From Anthoceros angustus (Eukaryota; Streptophyta; Anthocerotopsida; Anthocerotales; Anthocerotaceae): a DNA stretch of 64,000 nucleotides. Shown here in pieces: positions 11,791 through 24,599 of this stretch. The stretch lies in assembly GCA_010909165.1 (NCBI GenBank), contig MU008178.1:694369-758368 (forward strand). Direction: 5' to 3'. A program made the translations under genes and the position numbers. Numbering within the stretch: the first letter of the stretch is position 1; the number at the start of each line of letters is the position of its first letter. A model generated the notes under the pieces. The model ran no database searches. It saw nothing but the letters and a program-made list of their open reading frames with translations, and was not told the DNA's origin.

Positions 11791-14700
11791 CTAACACCTA
11801 GAACGGGTATCCATCCTGCGTCTCCAGTTAACAAGGCAATTTAAGAAGTCCATAACCTGCGTATGAAGGTAGCATAAGTATCACCCATAAGTATCTTCAT
11901 ATTCGGGATCGTTTTCACCAAAATTCCATGAAAACAAAATTTGCCTTACCTCAGAGGGGTCCCGAAGCGTATATGCAGCACCTGTGCTTTTAGCTACAGT
12001 GGTGACCAAGATTCCACATCCATTTCCCCTCTCCCTCAAAACCTGGGACAAGGCATAGGAATCTTCGTGAGTTCCAAACCATGAACTTCACCATCTTGGT
12101 GGCGAACATTTTAAAAAAAAGCGTCGCACCCCAACATGACAAATCAATATTAGCAATATCTCACATTGAATGCATCTTCATCAGTTCGATCATCCCCAAT
12201 GTACACAGCCAAAACATCTTCTGCGTTCTCCAGGCCTGTGGTTCATATGACAACTGTTGATGTTAACACTCCTGCCAAGCATCCCAAGAGGAACAGACAC
12301 TGTTGCAGCACGCCATAATCTCCACACGATTTTCCTAGCCTGAATTTGAGAGTTCAAACAGGAAGGCTGCAGGTATAAACAAGCATGCAAATAAAAAGTA
12401 CCAAGCGACTTCAGGAGAAACTCCACAGCTTTGCCTTTATCCCACTCGATAGACGGCCGTACTTCCAGCACCTAAAATACACCACCAAGATGCGTCAACT
12501 CCCAGAATCTGGATTGAATGAAGGCAGGGAGAGATTGGGCCAGTTCCACACCTTTCGTCCATGAGTAAGACACAAGCTTGGATAATCCTTCATGACACTT
12601 TGAACCCTTTCCGCTAGGAGTCCCCACTTCTGATAACACAGCGCCAGCAGGGAGTTCCAAAAGTTACGCCCCTTACACTCCAAGCAATGCTAACACACAA
12701 AGCTCTGAAGTCCAAACACAATGACCAAGCACGTGAGATCCACAGCTGCAGGCAAACTTGGCTCACTACCTCGCTCCCGAAAATAAAGGGCACAGAAGTC
12801 GCAAGGGGGGATGTAGCAGCTAGGAGAGGTGCTGAGCTACAGCTACCTTGCATGCTAAGGGAGGGGGTCTCTAAACACTACACAATTGGGAACCCATGGC
12901 TGGGATTTGGGAGAATACGTACTAGAGCCATCATGGTATGTGGGGGCACTGCACATATGGCAACCTGACACTGATCATCATCCTCATGTCCACACCTGCA
13001 CAAGGGCAAGAGTGGAAAATAGGAGACAGTCAGCAGAGTTGGCATCGAGTCTACATGCTATCAAGAAAAAATTGCTTAGAGATGCTGAACAAGTCCAGGT
13101 TTTCCTCTAGCAGACCAGTGATTGTTTAAGACGGGGATTACCAACTATGGAGCTCAAGTAGACGGGGAAATTTCAGCAGAGGAAGGCCACTGCACAAGGT
13201 GACACTGAAAACGGGATAGAGGTAGGCTGACCCCTGCTAAATGACTGAAAGGAGCTGCCAGTCTTCGACATAAGGGAGGGAGAGACTTGTCTCAAAAGAA
13301 GACGCCAGGAACTTGCAAGCAGAATGACGCCCATGGTGGCCAATGGGAGGGGATAGACAGGTTTGTACAAGAGCTAACATGCACGAGGCGCCAGGTACAG
13401 CCAGTCCCAGGCCGCCGTGCAGAATCCAGTCAGCCACTAGATCTTCTTATATGGAGATAAGAGGGCCTGGTTTACAGCCACAAGCTTGTATCTCTAAACA
13501 GGGATAATTCGTTCAAAATCCAAGACAAGAATGCGCATGGCATTACCTCCTCATTTACCCGCCGGAAGTGCACAGTGACACAGTACTTGTTGTTTTCAAC
13601 ATTTGCACCTTCAATGTCCTTCGACTTTTCAGTCAAGATTCGACAGACCTGCACCGCCAAGAAACATTTTGAGCGCAGGCGGTGTGCTGTAATCGAAGAG
13701 CTAGTTCCACTTCCAAAGATGCATCAGTTCCCACAGAGAGCAAGTAGCGCACCTCTTCCATCATAGGGAGAAACTCACGGCCCGGCTGGAAGAGAACCAC
13801 TTCGTTCCCCTGAACAGCATCAGAAACTTCATCAGACAAGACACAATCTGGCACTCTCGAATAGAAACTGCATCCACGTGGGCATTGACGATGAGGATCA
13901 CTTGACGCAGATAGCGATCACACGACAACAGAGTGCTGTAAACCAGGGAAGCACCGCTGGAGCTCACCTTCCTGTCCTTAGTCCTGGTTCCGTCCGCCTT
14001 GTAGCCGTTGCAGCCCTCGGCAGGCCCCATGATATCCATGCCGTGACTTCCGGCGTAGTAGAGCTCGGCTAGTTGTACAAACTCGTAGACCTTGAGAGGA
14101 ACAAGAAGAAAATCGGAAATGAGTGAGTGAAGGCCAACTAGGGGAGCGACACAGGAACAGAGGCTCTACAGGGCCACTCTCACCTTCTCTCTTCCTCGGC
14201 CGCTGATGATGGCTGTCGGGAACAACGTAGCCACGTCCTTCACAATTGCGCGCATCTGTAACATCAAGCATGCAGCAGGCTGTAAGCAGGCAGCAGAGCT
14301 TGCAAGAGCAGCAGCTTCAAGAGTGGTGTTCTCTTGTACCGAATCCGAGATGTACGCCTTGTCTGGGTCCTCCACAATAGGCGAGAGCGTGCCATCATAG
14401 TCCAGAAACACCGCAATCTCCTTCCCTTTGGCTGCAGCCATGAGCTCCTCGAACATATCCAGCGCCGAGGGATGCGCGTCCTGCCAAGAGGGGCGGGACA
14501 TGAAACACAGCTCGAGGCAGCCACACATTGTCGAGTGCAGGGCACCAGCACAATCTCCAGAGTGGCAGCAGGCAGAATTGCATGGGGGCTGGGGAGGCAG
14601 TTAGGGATGACTTACAGTCCATGCCTGGAAGCGGGCAGCGGCGAGATCCTGAGGCCGCAGTCCGAATTTGTAGTCGCCGAGCGAGAAGCCCTGGGGCGGG

Positions 14701-14936
14701 GAGGCGGACTTCATGGCTTCCAGCCAGCCCATTATATGACCATTTTCCGCGCTGCAGGAGCTCTTGCGGTGGGCGGTGATGGGAATGGAGTGCGAGGAGG
14801 CGCTCCCCCTGGGCACCGGCAGGGGGAGCGTGCGGGACTTGGCGGTGGTGGCACCGGCTGCAGCAGCGGGCGCCGGGTGGGAGCAGGGGGGAATGGGCAG
14901 CGCGGGCTGCAGCAGCCGGGGCCGCGCGGCCGGCAT
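11791..14936 (-). CDS. TPP: Trehalose-6-phosphate phosphatase
   Basis: It removes phosphate from trehalose 6-phosphate, the second step of trehalose synthesis and the step that clears the T6P sugar signal. Eleven coding exons (minus strand): 14936-14616, 14480-14340, 14255-14184, 14090-13968, 13809-13753, 13648-13547, 12629-12552, 12471-12402, 12235-12165, 12042-11950, 11856-11791. All joins are GT-AG and in phase, giving 397 residues, normal for plant TPPs. HAD motif I is [15 protein letters not shown], motif II lies in AIISGRGRE, and the acidic motif is [22 protein letters not shown] and VHFRRVNEE are also family blocks. The first 90 or so residues are Ser/Pro/Ala-rich and unconserved, so the start is uncertain: Met at 14936 was chosen, with Met 14732 possible. 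One intron (12630-13546, 917 bp) is far longer than the rest. Confidence 0.88.
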
Positions 14937-15252
14937 GGGGGCAGAGGCGTCGGGCGAGAGAGGGCCGCTGGCAGACGCGGGCGCGAGCTCCGCAGGTTGG
15001 GCAGGCTGCGTGGCCGAGAGCGAGGACTGGGGCTCAGGCTGGGACTGGGGCTCAGCGGGCGCCGGTCTGGCCGGGCGGCGGGCTGCGCGGGAGGTGCAGC
15101 CCGCGCCATGGCGCAGGCTGCAGTTGCTGGGGAGGCGGGGAGAGAGAAGGCCAGAGCAAGGTGGCAGCCCGAGCGCACTGTGCAACAAACAGTGGCGAGC
15201 CACAAAGCCGGAGGAAATGACCCCGCCCGCAGAGAGAGAGGCAGCAGAGCAG

Positions 15253-15367
15253 AGCAGTTCTGCAGAGCCGAGGAGAGCAGTTCTGCAGAGCCGAGGAGAG
15301 CAGTTCTGCAGAGCCGAGCAGAGCAGTTCTGCAGAGCCGAGCCTAGCAGTTCTGCAGAGCCGAGCAG
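15253..15367. repeat. Five perfect-length 23-bp tandem repeats
   Basis: AGCAGTTCTGCAGAGCCGAG plus a three-base variable tail repeats five times without length change. It lies about 320 bp upstream of the chosen TPP start, in the probable promoter or 5' leader. Because 23 is not a multiple of three, it opens long meaningless frames on both strands, which I do not regard as genes. Confidence 0.9.
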
Positions 15368-17060
15368 AGCAGACACAGCCCAGCAGAGCAGAGCCAAGCA
15401 GTCTTGGCAGACCCAGCCTCAGCAGCAGCAGCAGGACACAGTCTTGCCTCGCATACAGCCGCAGGCCTAGCCGTAGGCTGAGGGATCGGCCCTGAGCACG
15501 ACTGGCCAGCGCCAACAACCGGGACGCGTTCGCAGACTCGGGCTCGGGCTCGGAGCAAGACCAACACGAGGCAGAAAGTCGAATGGAAGAAGAAGTTGGA
15601 GACTTCGCTCCTGCACCATCTTATACGCTCCCTCAAACACCTACCCCACACCCTCTCTCCTCAATGTAAATATTTTTTTAAAAGAGAGCCGGTTCGAGGA
15701 AGCTACTTGGTTCATAATATGTTCGCTTTCGCACTGGGGATCCATTATCTCATCGATTCCGCCCCGCACATCACCGCAATGGACCGATCTGCCAATGGAA
15801 TGGTCACTCTGGGTCGAATATTCCACAAATCAACCTATATAGGCAATGGCATATGAAATTCTCCGCATCATCATTTCCTCCTTGTCCCCTTGTAAAGAAG
15901 AAATTCGATTCTCCAAAGTACGGCATAATATTTGCTCCCATTACACCACCGTTCCGCTTCCTTCGATGGAGGAAGGAGGATAGAGCACAGCACCAAAGGT
16001 GGGTGACGACGGAATGTAATCTTTGTCCATTTGTCCAATTTGCTTACTCTTGTGGTCATGTGGCCAATAGCATCGCTGTGCCATTAGGTTTCTACGTTTG
16101 GGTGACTTGTTGTTGTGTTCCCATCAAGTCCAGGCTGCCAGGCAGGCCGTGGTTTGGTGTGACGCTGATGAGGGAGGGACTAAAATGCTCCTCGTGCCCA
16201 CCTCGTACTAGACGCTCAACTACCTTGGAACAGGACGTGTAGAATGGCGTGAACTGGAGGGGAGCGTGGACAGCTGCTAAAATTGCTGTCCTCCCACCAC
16301 TAAAAGAGGGAGCGGGAACGGGGTTGGAGCGGCGGCGGCGGAGCCGGCTGGGACGCTGGGACTGTCCGACTCCACACATGGGACAGGGCTGGCCGCTGTA
16401 TGTGCTTGTGTTTGTAATTTGTGGACACAAAGTAAAAGAGTGGGGCCTAGCGGTCAACGATGGGGCTGCTGCGCTGCTGTGTTGGGAACCTTCTTTGGGA
16501 GTCGGAATCAAAGTACAGGTTGAAGGATCCTAGCCTCCCAGAACCCCATTTGGCAGGCAAAGGCAACTGCAACTGCAGCAGACAGTACAAGATGATGCAG
16601 ATGGGCATCGTTCTTACCTTTGCCACCTTGCCTACCGGACGTACTGTACACCAGCTTAGCATATTCCATTTCCATTTCCAGTTGGACACAAACTGCCAGT
16701 CCACATGTACATACCTGCGTACAGGGATGGAGCGTGGATGGGCAGATTACGGAAAAGTGTGGGCTGGGTGGGCGATTACGCTGGTGCTGTACCACAGCTT
16801 GCAGGCAGTTTGGAATCGATGCGATGGAGCAACAGCGGCAGCAGCCGGTGAGAGCATGCACATGTATGGTAGTCCAGGTAGTGGTATTTACCGCCACATG
16901 GCCCGTTTGGCGCAACTTGGCGGAGGCCGGCAGGTAGCACGCGAGGTGGCGACTCCACCACTGGCCAGCGAAGCACACCGCTGGGGCAGGCGACTGCAGG
17001 GTTTGGCTTTAACAGCGGCAGGTGGGAAGTTGGGTGGAAGGGAAAGCCAGGGGACTGGCC

Positions 17061-17112
17061 TCTGCCTCTGCCTCTGCCTCTTGCCTCTGCCTCTTGCCTC
17101 TGCCTCTGCCCT
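17061..17112. repeat. CTCTGC microsatellite
   Basis: Runs of CTCTGC alternate with CTCTTGC. This is simple-sequence DNA within an unlikely open frame. Confidence 0.85.
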
Positions 17113-19709
17113 GCCAGTGGATAACTACGCCGGCAATCAAATCATCAGTCTATCCATAGAGCTGGACTGGATGATGGAGGTGAGTCACAGCTTTGTGGGT
17201 TACAGCGGGATGGGGGGGAGCTCAAGAGGCAGCTGCAACCGCTTCGGTGCCTATCACGTATGTAGCTGCCTTCACATTAATATTGCCCATGGAGGCTGTG
17301 ATGAGGGAGCTGCAGGGATGTGCAGGCACACTGGTTTATTAGGTTGACCTTGAGGAGGAGGAAAGACGCACATGAGAAGCATGTGCCGGATCTCGCATCC
17401 AGATCTGGCCCCAGCGTTTTGCTACGACCAGGTCCTGTCAGCCACCATCGCTTTACTCGTGAGCCAGCAGCCTCTCCTACAAGGTAGTGGTGGAGAAGCT
17501 CGCTTGAGATTCCCTACCTGGACCGGGTCCTACAGTGGGCCGCATCACTACCACATAGACACAACGATGCAAGTTAGTTGTAGATACTCTTGCCAGTTAG
17601 ATGTGCGACCAGTCCGAGAGGCGAAGGCCCGACCCCTCCTCCACCCCATATAAAAGAATGGTTGGGACAACAGGCAATCAGTACCTCGAGATGCAAGGTT
17701 CCCATGCTTGCTACAAATGTTCCCTCGAGCTAGCACTGTAGTAGCACAAAGGAAGACGTTCCTCTGGTAAAAGGCTCTGCCACCAGCTCACGGCTCTGCT
17801 GTATGCACTGTTTGTTCCGCGAGGGGTTTGAGCGCCGGGCATACGAGGGTTTCACGCTCCACTTGGCCAATGGTTGATAAATCGTGAGACCTGCTCGCAC
17901 CGTAGGTACAAGCTTGGATAAAAAGCCTGACATGGGGACCACATTCTACAGGACGAAAGCTTCACGTGGGCCACTCTCGATTTTGTGGAGACTTCACGTT
18001 GCGACTCGGTCAATGATGGAGATGCGCTGGCTCCCATCACCGACGCTTCTTCAGCTTCCCTTGTTCCCACCACCGTCCGCTGTACGTTCTTGCACACCAT
18101 GTTATGCTTACAGTATTCCATAACCTCTGCGCCCTGTCGATTTCACCCTCCGCTTGTTGTCCTTTGCGTGGCAAATCCACTTTGGGCAACAAGGCTTGGC
18201 TTTGCTGCTGTTCAATCGCCCTGCCAGTCGCCACTTTCCCTCTGCATTTTCGTCACAGGAGACTGGAGTGATGGAGCCTCTCCAGCCGTTCTGACACCAG
18301 AGCGGTGATGGAGTTTCCACGTATGTCTTGCGTGTGCCTAACACCCACTCTGTGAGGCGGAAGAGGGGTATGGAACCACCGCTTCCTGTATCAGAATTTT
18401 CAACCCCCCCCTTGGAGAGTCATGTCTTGCCCGACATTCTGGCCACCAAGTAGAGATAAACATTTGTGAACAAGTCTAAGCGCTCGTCTAAGCCTCGGTG
18501 TCCGACCTTAGGCAGTATGCTGAAGCCACTGCCACGCACTGAACCATCTCGTCCACAACCTACACAAAGGATGAGGCCAGAGGAGGAAGAACTTCCAAGG
18601 GTAGATAGAGTTCCCAAGATCGATGTGGACAGGAGACTTTATCCATGAGGATTGATGAACATTGTAAGGGTATGAAGTCCAGGAAAGTGAGAGATGTAAC
18701 GGTATGAAGTCCAAGTTTGTACTGGTCGAGTATCAGTGGAGACTGTCTGAGTGGGCCAGTCTATTGCTTTCTAGGTGGAGAGATTTGTCATTAAAAGAGG
18801 GTACTCCTGGCATAATGTATGTAGCAGGGAGGTACTAGTACTCCTGGATGTCCATTACTACTTTGAAGCAGCAACTTCGGACTATAGGGCACTACTTCAA
18901 CTGAAAGCCTCGATCGCATCATCAAAACCATAGCACCGATAAATCACAGATTCACCCCAATCCGTAACCTGGGATGGTATAGATGGAGCAACAGCACATT
19001 TTGCGTGTCAAAATGGTGATTTTATACTGGAATTCAAGATATGAGCAGTGTACTCACTAGTCAGCACCACCATCGGCAATCACATTGCCAGCTGGGCTCA
19101 TCTTGATCTGTCGAAAAGACTCATGTTGAGTTGCCTGACAGGCTTACATATCTTGAGTTACCAGAAGGAGGCAAACTTAAGAGGCAAGTCTTCTTTGAAG
19201 ACGCTTCACCAACAGACACCTAATAGCTTTCTGCAGGCTTTGCTTCCTTCAAATTAAGCGATCTCAGGTCCGTCCTTGACCTCAGTGGCATTGAATCTCA
19301 GAAGTTGAGCTCCTTGAGCTCAAGTCCCAGAGACGAAACGGGTACGTTCTTGTCTAAGTGGCATTGAAAGCTCAGCCACAATTGTGTTTCTGCAGCGGCT
19401 CTTGGTTCGCACCTTGCTTTTTCTCAAGCCCGTGAAGTTGGACACCTCTGCATGTTGCGAGTTGAGCTTCTTGAGCTTAACCCCTAACGACGGGGGGTTA
19501 CAGGGAGCCGCGTTTTGACGAGCCCAATTTCCCAATTCGGGACTTTCCGTCGTTTAGGTGTTAATTAGAGAGGAAACAGAACTGCCGTAGGTGAGAAACA
19601 ATGGTGTACCATACGCACAATTCTTTGGAATTTGTTCGCTATTAAACATCTCACCTCGAGAACTATGATCAAACCATGCCGAACTATCAACTAGGTAGCT
19701 AAAATTAAA

Positions 19710-19738
19710 ATTAAAATTAAAATAATTTTAATTTTAAT
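19710..19738. repeat. AT-only near-perfect palindrome
   Basis: ATTAAAATTAAAAT is followed by a mirrored complement, so a strand could fold into a 14-bp AT hairpin. It is flanked on the left by further AAAATT repeats. Its role is unknown. Confidence 0.6.
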
Positions 19739-20425
19739 GATTCTGGAAGCAAGAAAGTTGTGCAGCCAACCTATATTTTTTGCCGGTCGAGTACACGTAG
19801 TTTGCTTTTTTAACAGCTCCGAGTGAGCCCAATTTGCCTAGCACGATTTGGCAGCTTGTTTGTAACATAACATCTAATATCCTATCTATGTTTTCAAATG
19901 GTCATCATCCATGTGAAAAATTGAAAAGGTATTATTCCTCTACACTTCTTTTGCTAGCTGCTCATAAAAAGTCATTAGTCTTCACAAATAAAAAGTCATT
20001 AGCCTTTACATATAAAAATTCATTTGTGATAGAAGTTTTGCCTCTCGATTGCCATAAACCAAGCATACATAGTATTTTCAATTAGTGACAATAGAAGGGA
20101 AACTTCTTTCACATATAAATTATAATATATAAAGGTTAAACTACATTTAATTACAAGAAGAGGAAGGCCATTTGACATTTTCACATAAACGGGTAACCAA
20201 TTTCAAACATAAATAGCATATAAAAGACCTTTCAAGACATGAACAACAAAGAGGAAAAAAAGAATTAATAATACTGTACCCCAAGGGGTAATTCGGTGCT
20301 AATTAATTAAAATTCGTAAAAGTTGAAAATCCAAAAATTACTATATTTAAAACGCTGAATGTGTAAAAATTTACAAGTTTAAGATGCCGAAAACAAGGAA
20401 ACTAAGGTTTGTGTGGAAAATTAGG

Positions 20426-20691
20426 GCCTGTTTAGGGGAGGTCTATATATATATCCATTAGTTCTATATGGATATCTATGTATTCTAATAACTGTTGAAA
20501 TTCGATAATTTTTTTTATAAATATTTGAAATTTTGAAAATATAAATATTTATGTTGAACTTTATTATTTTCAAAAAAATATTTATTTCGGCATTACCCTA
20601 TTGAACCACCCCTCGGGGTGTGGTAATATACTTGTATTATATCAATTAGCCTAACGGTAAATAAGTAAAATATAATCAGCCCTAAATAGGC
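20426..20691. mobile_element. Possible small MITE
   Basis: GCCTGTTTAGGG at 20426-20437 is matched by its reverse complement, with one mismatch, at 20680-20691, enclosing about 240 bp of AT-rich DNA. The short match and lack of an evident target duplication make this weak. Confidence 0.25.
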
Positions 20692-21639
20692 AGAAGGAGC
20701 TTTGCTTGATTAGTGCATCTAATTAGATAGGATACGTTAGTTTTGCAGCCGTACATGGAAAGTGGCTTGTATGTGCTACAAGGGCTACCAGCCTCCAGGT
20801 GTGTGGGCTCTGCAATCTGGCGCGACGCGGAGTCGGGAGCACAGTAGCAAGCTGTCGAGTTTTCAGCCGAGCCAGATCTGGGATTTGCATGGACCTGCGC
20901 TCAATTGGCGGTGGGAGCACAGGGAATCGCGGTCACAGGTTGGAAAGCATAAAATCCAAATAGGACGAAAAATGTCAGCAAGGGGGCCCCCACCGACAAA
21001 TCGGCTGCATGCGTCGCTTGTACCAACAGTGACGAGCCTGTATGTACGCTCTGCGTCACCAGTCCCCGTGCACGTTCTCGAGTACCTACTGTGCGGGAAG
21101 ATCATACTGCTGACTGAGGAGTAATTTGTGATGGACAAGGTGCAAGGTTATGTGGAATTACACAGTTGCATCAGTCGGCTTAGGCTCACTCGAGGGCATC
21201 TTAAGCTCACAAGCATGAACTAAAGAGAAGAGCCGGGCACAGGAACTGATGGCGCTACAATGCTTCTTCATCCACCAAGCAAATGAAACACATAATCAAT
21301 AAAGAAAGACTGACATCCTACCTAGGATAACATACATAGCTTGAGCCATAGACACCAAGACCAGGATCTCTGTTGACGCTGGTCAGGCCGAAACGGATCA
21401 CACAGCTCACGTCCTACACGCTGACTTCTTTAGAATGGCACAACCACGAGGGGTGAGCTAGGGCGGATGAGTCTACCCTTGAGGCGGGCATGTCATCCCA
21501 TGCTGCCAAGAGTGCTTGGATGACTTGACTCATCGGAAAGTAGGAGAAATGCAGATTTATGTCCAGCAGGCCTAGCATCTTACCCTGTCACAGTCCTGAA
21601 AGGCAGTCGAGAGGCAGCCCGAGCCCGAGCCCTCGTTGC

Positions 21640-22449
21640 TCACGCAGGGATATCCCAGTCGATGTGCCTTCGGAGCACTGGAATCACCTCCTCCGGCGAG
21701 CTGAGTTGTGGCAGGTGTCCTTCTGTGGGGAGCACCTCCACGATTGTCTTACCTCCCAGGCTATGGCGCAGGTATTCCGACACCACCACGGGCACAGCCA
21801 GGTCCCGGCTGCTCTGCAGAATGTGGCAGGGAACGCTTACCCTTGGACAAATGGGGCGCATGTCGGACTGGAAAATGGTCTTCGCCACACTGAAAGCGAT
21901 GTCTGGCCGGATGTTGAACAAGGTTCTGCTGAACTCCTGCACAGCCAAGGCCTCCATGTCCGCCCCCACAGCCAGGGGCGCAAACCCCGACACCCACGAC
22001 TTAAAATTGGACTGCATGGCCACAAACAGCTGGTTCAAGTCCTCCTGCTCAAACCCCCCGAAGTAGTTCACATCGTTTAGGTAGCGGGGGGACGCCGAGA
22101 TCATGATGATCTTGGCAAACAAGTCGGGCCGCTCCACAGCCGCAAGGCACCCCACCATCCCGGACACCGAGTGCCCCACGTAGATGCAGCTCTCCACCTC
22201 CAGCTCGTCCAGGATGGTGAGAAGGTCGTCCGCGTAGCCGTGCAGCGTGGAGTAGCGAGGGAAGCTGAAGTAGTCAGGGTTTGTGGTCCCGGCCCCCATG
22301 TTGTCAAACAACACCACCTTGTAGTCGTCCACCAAATGCGGCACCACATGCTTCCACACTGACTGATCCGTGCCGAAGCCATGTCCCAGCATCACGATCT
22401 GCTCCCCGCTCCCCACCACCCTCACATTATGCGCCTCCAGGATCGACAT
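21640..22449 (-). CDS. KAI2: KAI2-type alpha/beta hydrolase (karrikin/KL receptor)
   Basis: This is a 269-residue receptor-hydrolase of the KAI2/D14 family. In land plants such proteins bind butenolides (karrikin-derived signals or an endogenous ligand), hydrolyse them slowly and act with the F-box protein MAX2. The catalytic triad is visible: Ser94 in GHSVSG, Asp216 in SSRDLAVP and His245 in TEGHLPQLS; the oxyanion strand is [11 protein letters not shown]. The lid region with SGFAPLAVG and [15 protein letters not shown] matches KAI2 rather than D14 closely, as does the start [11 protein letters not shown]. The coding region is one uninterrupted frame of usual family length, starting at the only suitable Met. 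The clade assignment is by motif memory and not a tree. Confidence 0.92.
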   Translation of the reverse strand: MSILEAHNVRVVGSGEQIVMLGHGFGTDQSVWKHVVPHLVDDYKVVLFDNMGAGTTNPDYFSFPRYSTLHGYADDLLTILDELEVESCIYVGHSVSGMVGCLAAVERPDLFAKIIMISASPRYLNDVNYFGGFEQEDLNQLFVAMQSNFKSWVSGFAPLAVGADMEALAVQEFSRTLFNIRPDIAFSVAKTIFQSDMRPICPRVSVPCHILQSSRDLAVPVVVSEYLRHSLGGKTIVEVLPTEGHLPQLSSPEEVIPVLRRHIDWDIPA

Positions 22450-22906
22450 ATTGGCTCACTCGCTCCTTCCCAGACACCCTCTCCACCAAATTCCACAAGC
22501 AAGCTCCCCGGCGGAGACGAGAGTCCAGCAGAAGCTTGCGGCCCTAGCCGCAGGCAGCAGGGATGGAGAGGACGCAGGGAAAGGAGAATAAAGCGCCACA
22601 ATGCTGTAAGCGTACTCGTGCCTTTATGGGAGCCTATGTCTAAAAACACCGAGTGTATTCCCCTTTGATCGGATCCGATTTTATTTTATAATATGCTCAA
22701 ATGGGCATCCGATCTCAGGCCTCTTACCCCGCGGCTACCCCGCCGACGCTGGCGCGGGTCGCGCTTTTACTGTAGCGTGACTCCAGTCGGGATCACGCTG
22801 ATGAGCGCACGATCCTCCTGGGGAATGGGAGCGCGTGCTGGATGAGCCTGAGTCGGTGCAGAGGAGCTGTCAGTTGCTGCAGCAACTATCTCCGGGCGTC
22901 AGGCGT

Positions 22907-24599
22907 TCATCGATGGCTCTTCTGCCACTCAAATTCTGATGAGTGATGTGTGATCGGCTCCATTCCTGGTGGATGGCAAGTTCTGGGGGTCAAATGCAGA
23001 GCTGGGTGATGAGCCGAGTATGGCAGCGATAAACATTGCATCGCTAGTATGTGGGATGCCCTGTTGGAAGCAGACGGACTGTTGTGCGGGAGGAAGTGTG
23101 TTTGTAGGCTCATCTTTGCAGGGGCCCCTAGAAATGATGCAGGCAAAGCTGCTTGGAGGGCAGGCTCGTATAAGTCACAACTGGAGATGCACTTGGCCAG
23201 CCCCAGAGCTATCTCAGGTACTCGTGACCTCGGTAAACCTGCCGGTTGGAGTCTTGATGTCTGTTCACCAAATTGTTTTCTTTTGGTGTTCCAGTACCAT
23301 GTGAATGAGGGACTAAAGTCCAATCTTCTGGGCTGGACAGGAACCAGAGTTCCGGCTTGGCAGCTTCGTGTACCCTGCAATTATCAGGTCAGCTGCTTGG
23401 AGAAGGCAGTCAATTGATCAGTACAGTGTGGCAGTTGCTGCTAGCGACAAACGCGGAAGGAGGCTGTGGGATGGTAGTAGTGGTGACATTCACATTCATA
23501 ATTACGAGTTAGTGCATATGGAAGGAGTCACTTGACGCCTTTTCAGCAGATGCCACATTTCGGATGTGAGCAATGTGTCCAATCAAGTCTTGTTGTCGGG
23601 ACTGTGCGAAGAAGAGTCGTGGCAGAAAGCTCTCCAACTGTAATATGAGAAGGGGTTTGGAGCCGTCTGACACAGTACATGCGAAGGTAATCTTGTGTCT
23701 CAATTCCCATCGGCTAATGAGATGCACTCGTGCTGTTTTCTGTGTGAGCAAAGCAAGAGCTTATGATTGAACTTCGACATTCTGAGTGGCTTCATGAACA
23801 GTGTGCGAATGTAAGATGCTCTGGAGCTGTTTGAGGAAGCCAGTCCAAGAGTTAAAGTTAACCTTGTTCAATCAGCTGATTTCGGGTTTAGGAAAAGTTG
23901 AGGAGTGACGCTGGAGTTGAAGCAGGCGAGATTCATTCCTTGTCAGTGCACGGTCACCTCACTGATCCTTCAGCTTGCAAGAGCAGGGAAGTGAGGATGC
24001 CAGCAAGCTCATTTGAGAAGATGGGACATGCCTGATACATCCCGTGCTGTTGTCACTCATAATTCCATTTGTCTATGTCGTTGGAAGGCTGGTCGTTGAG
24101 AAGGAGCACTGAAATATGTTTGAAATATTTTGAAGCTTTCAGACCTCTAGAGTTCTATCGGAGCAGTCACCTGCAGTATCTTGTGTATGCTGTCGTTGAG
24201 GGAGGACAACTAGCAAAGGCGGGGGGATATCTCGGATGGGACGTATTTTTGAATCAGAAGAGTTCAGGTAGGAAATTGCCATACAGTAGCCTTCTAGAGT
24301 ATGAGACCTTTGAAGAGAAAAAGGGCGTGACGCCGAGTGGACTGTGTGTGTGTCACGCAGCTTCTGTCATCCATGGCTTTGAGAACAGAGAGGTTGAAGC
24401 TTTCAGAACATTTAACCTCCACAAAGACATGTTGAGGCTTATCCTGTCGCTGTTTAGGGCCTGTCGACTAGCTCCGAGAAACCAAACGTGGCCTTCGCCA
24501 GCCAATCAGGACGGCCTTCAGGATTAGCTGCAAGAACTGCTATCACGTGCTGCCCATTGTAAATCTGCTTCACACAACTCTTCACCTCCTCCTCATGAC
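22907..24599. other. P450 3' flank, duplicated at 41.2-41.6 kb
   Basis: No gene is supported. Two blocks are shared with 41196-41640: 23056-23190 (GATGCCCTGTTGGAAGCAGA, GCAGGCTCGTAT) and about 24350-24620 (TTCAGAACA, CTCCTCATGACTT). Both lie downstream of P450 exon 4 copies, so they mark a segmental duplication that included the 3' flank. Confidence 0.6.

Larger units (their letters stand above)
15540..21560. other. 6 kb intergenic stretch, no supported gene
   Basis: Lies between the TPP 5' side and the KAI2 3' side. The longest open frame (16460-17347, plus, 295 codons) contains a low-complexity CLCLCLL run from a CTCTGC microsatellite and has no recognisable domain, so I do not call it a gene. 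From about 19.8 to 20.7 kb the sequence becomes markedly AT-rich. Small repeats within it are listed separately. Confidence 0.6.

Noticed and set aside
14764-15495. Long plus-strand frames (243 and 378 codons) over the TPP first exon and upstream
   Set aside because: They arise from the 23-bp repeat and GC-rich composition; the opposite strand carries the conserved TPP exons and the plus frames show no domain.
16460-17347. 295-codon plus-strand open frame
   Set aside because: It contains a microsatellite-encoded CLCLCLL run, no domain and no supporting splice or neighbour evidence; the frame is probably open by chance.
21559-22080. 173-codon plus-strand frame over KAI2
   Set aside because: It is the shadow of the KAI2 coding region on the other strand; all conserved residues are in the minus-strand protein.
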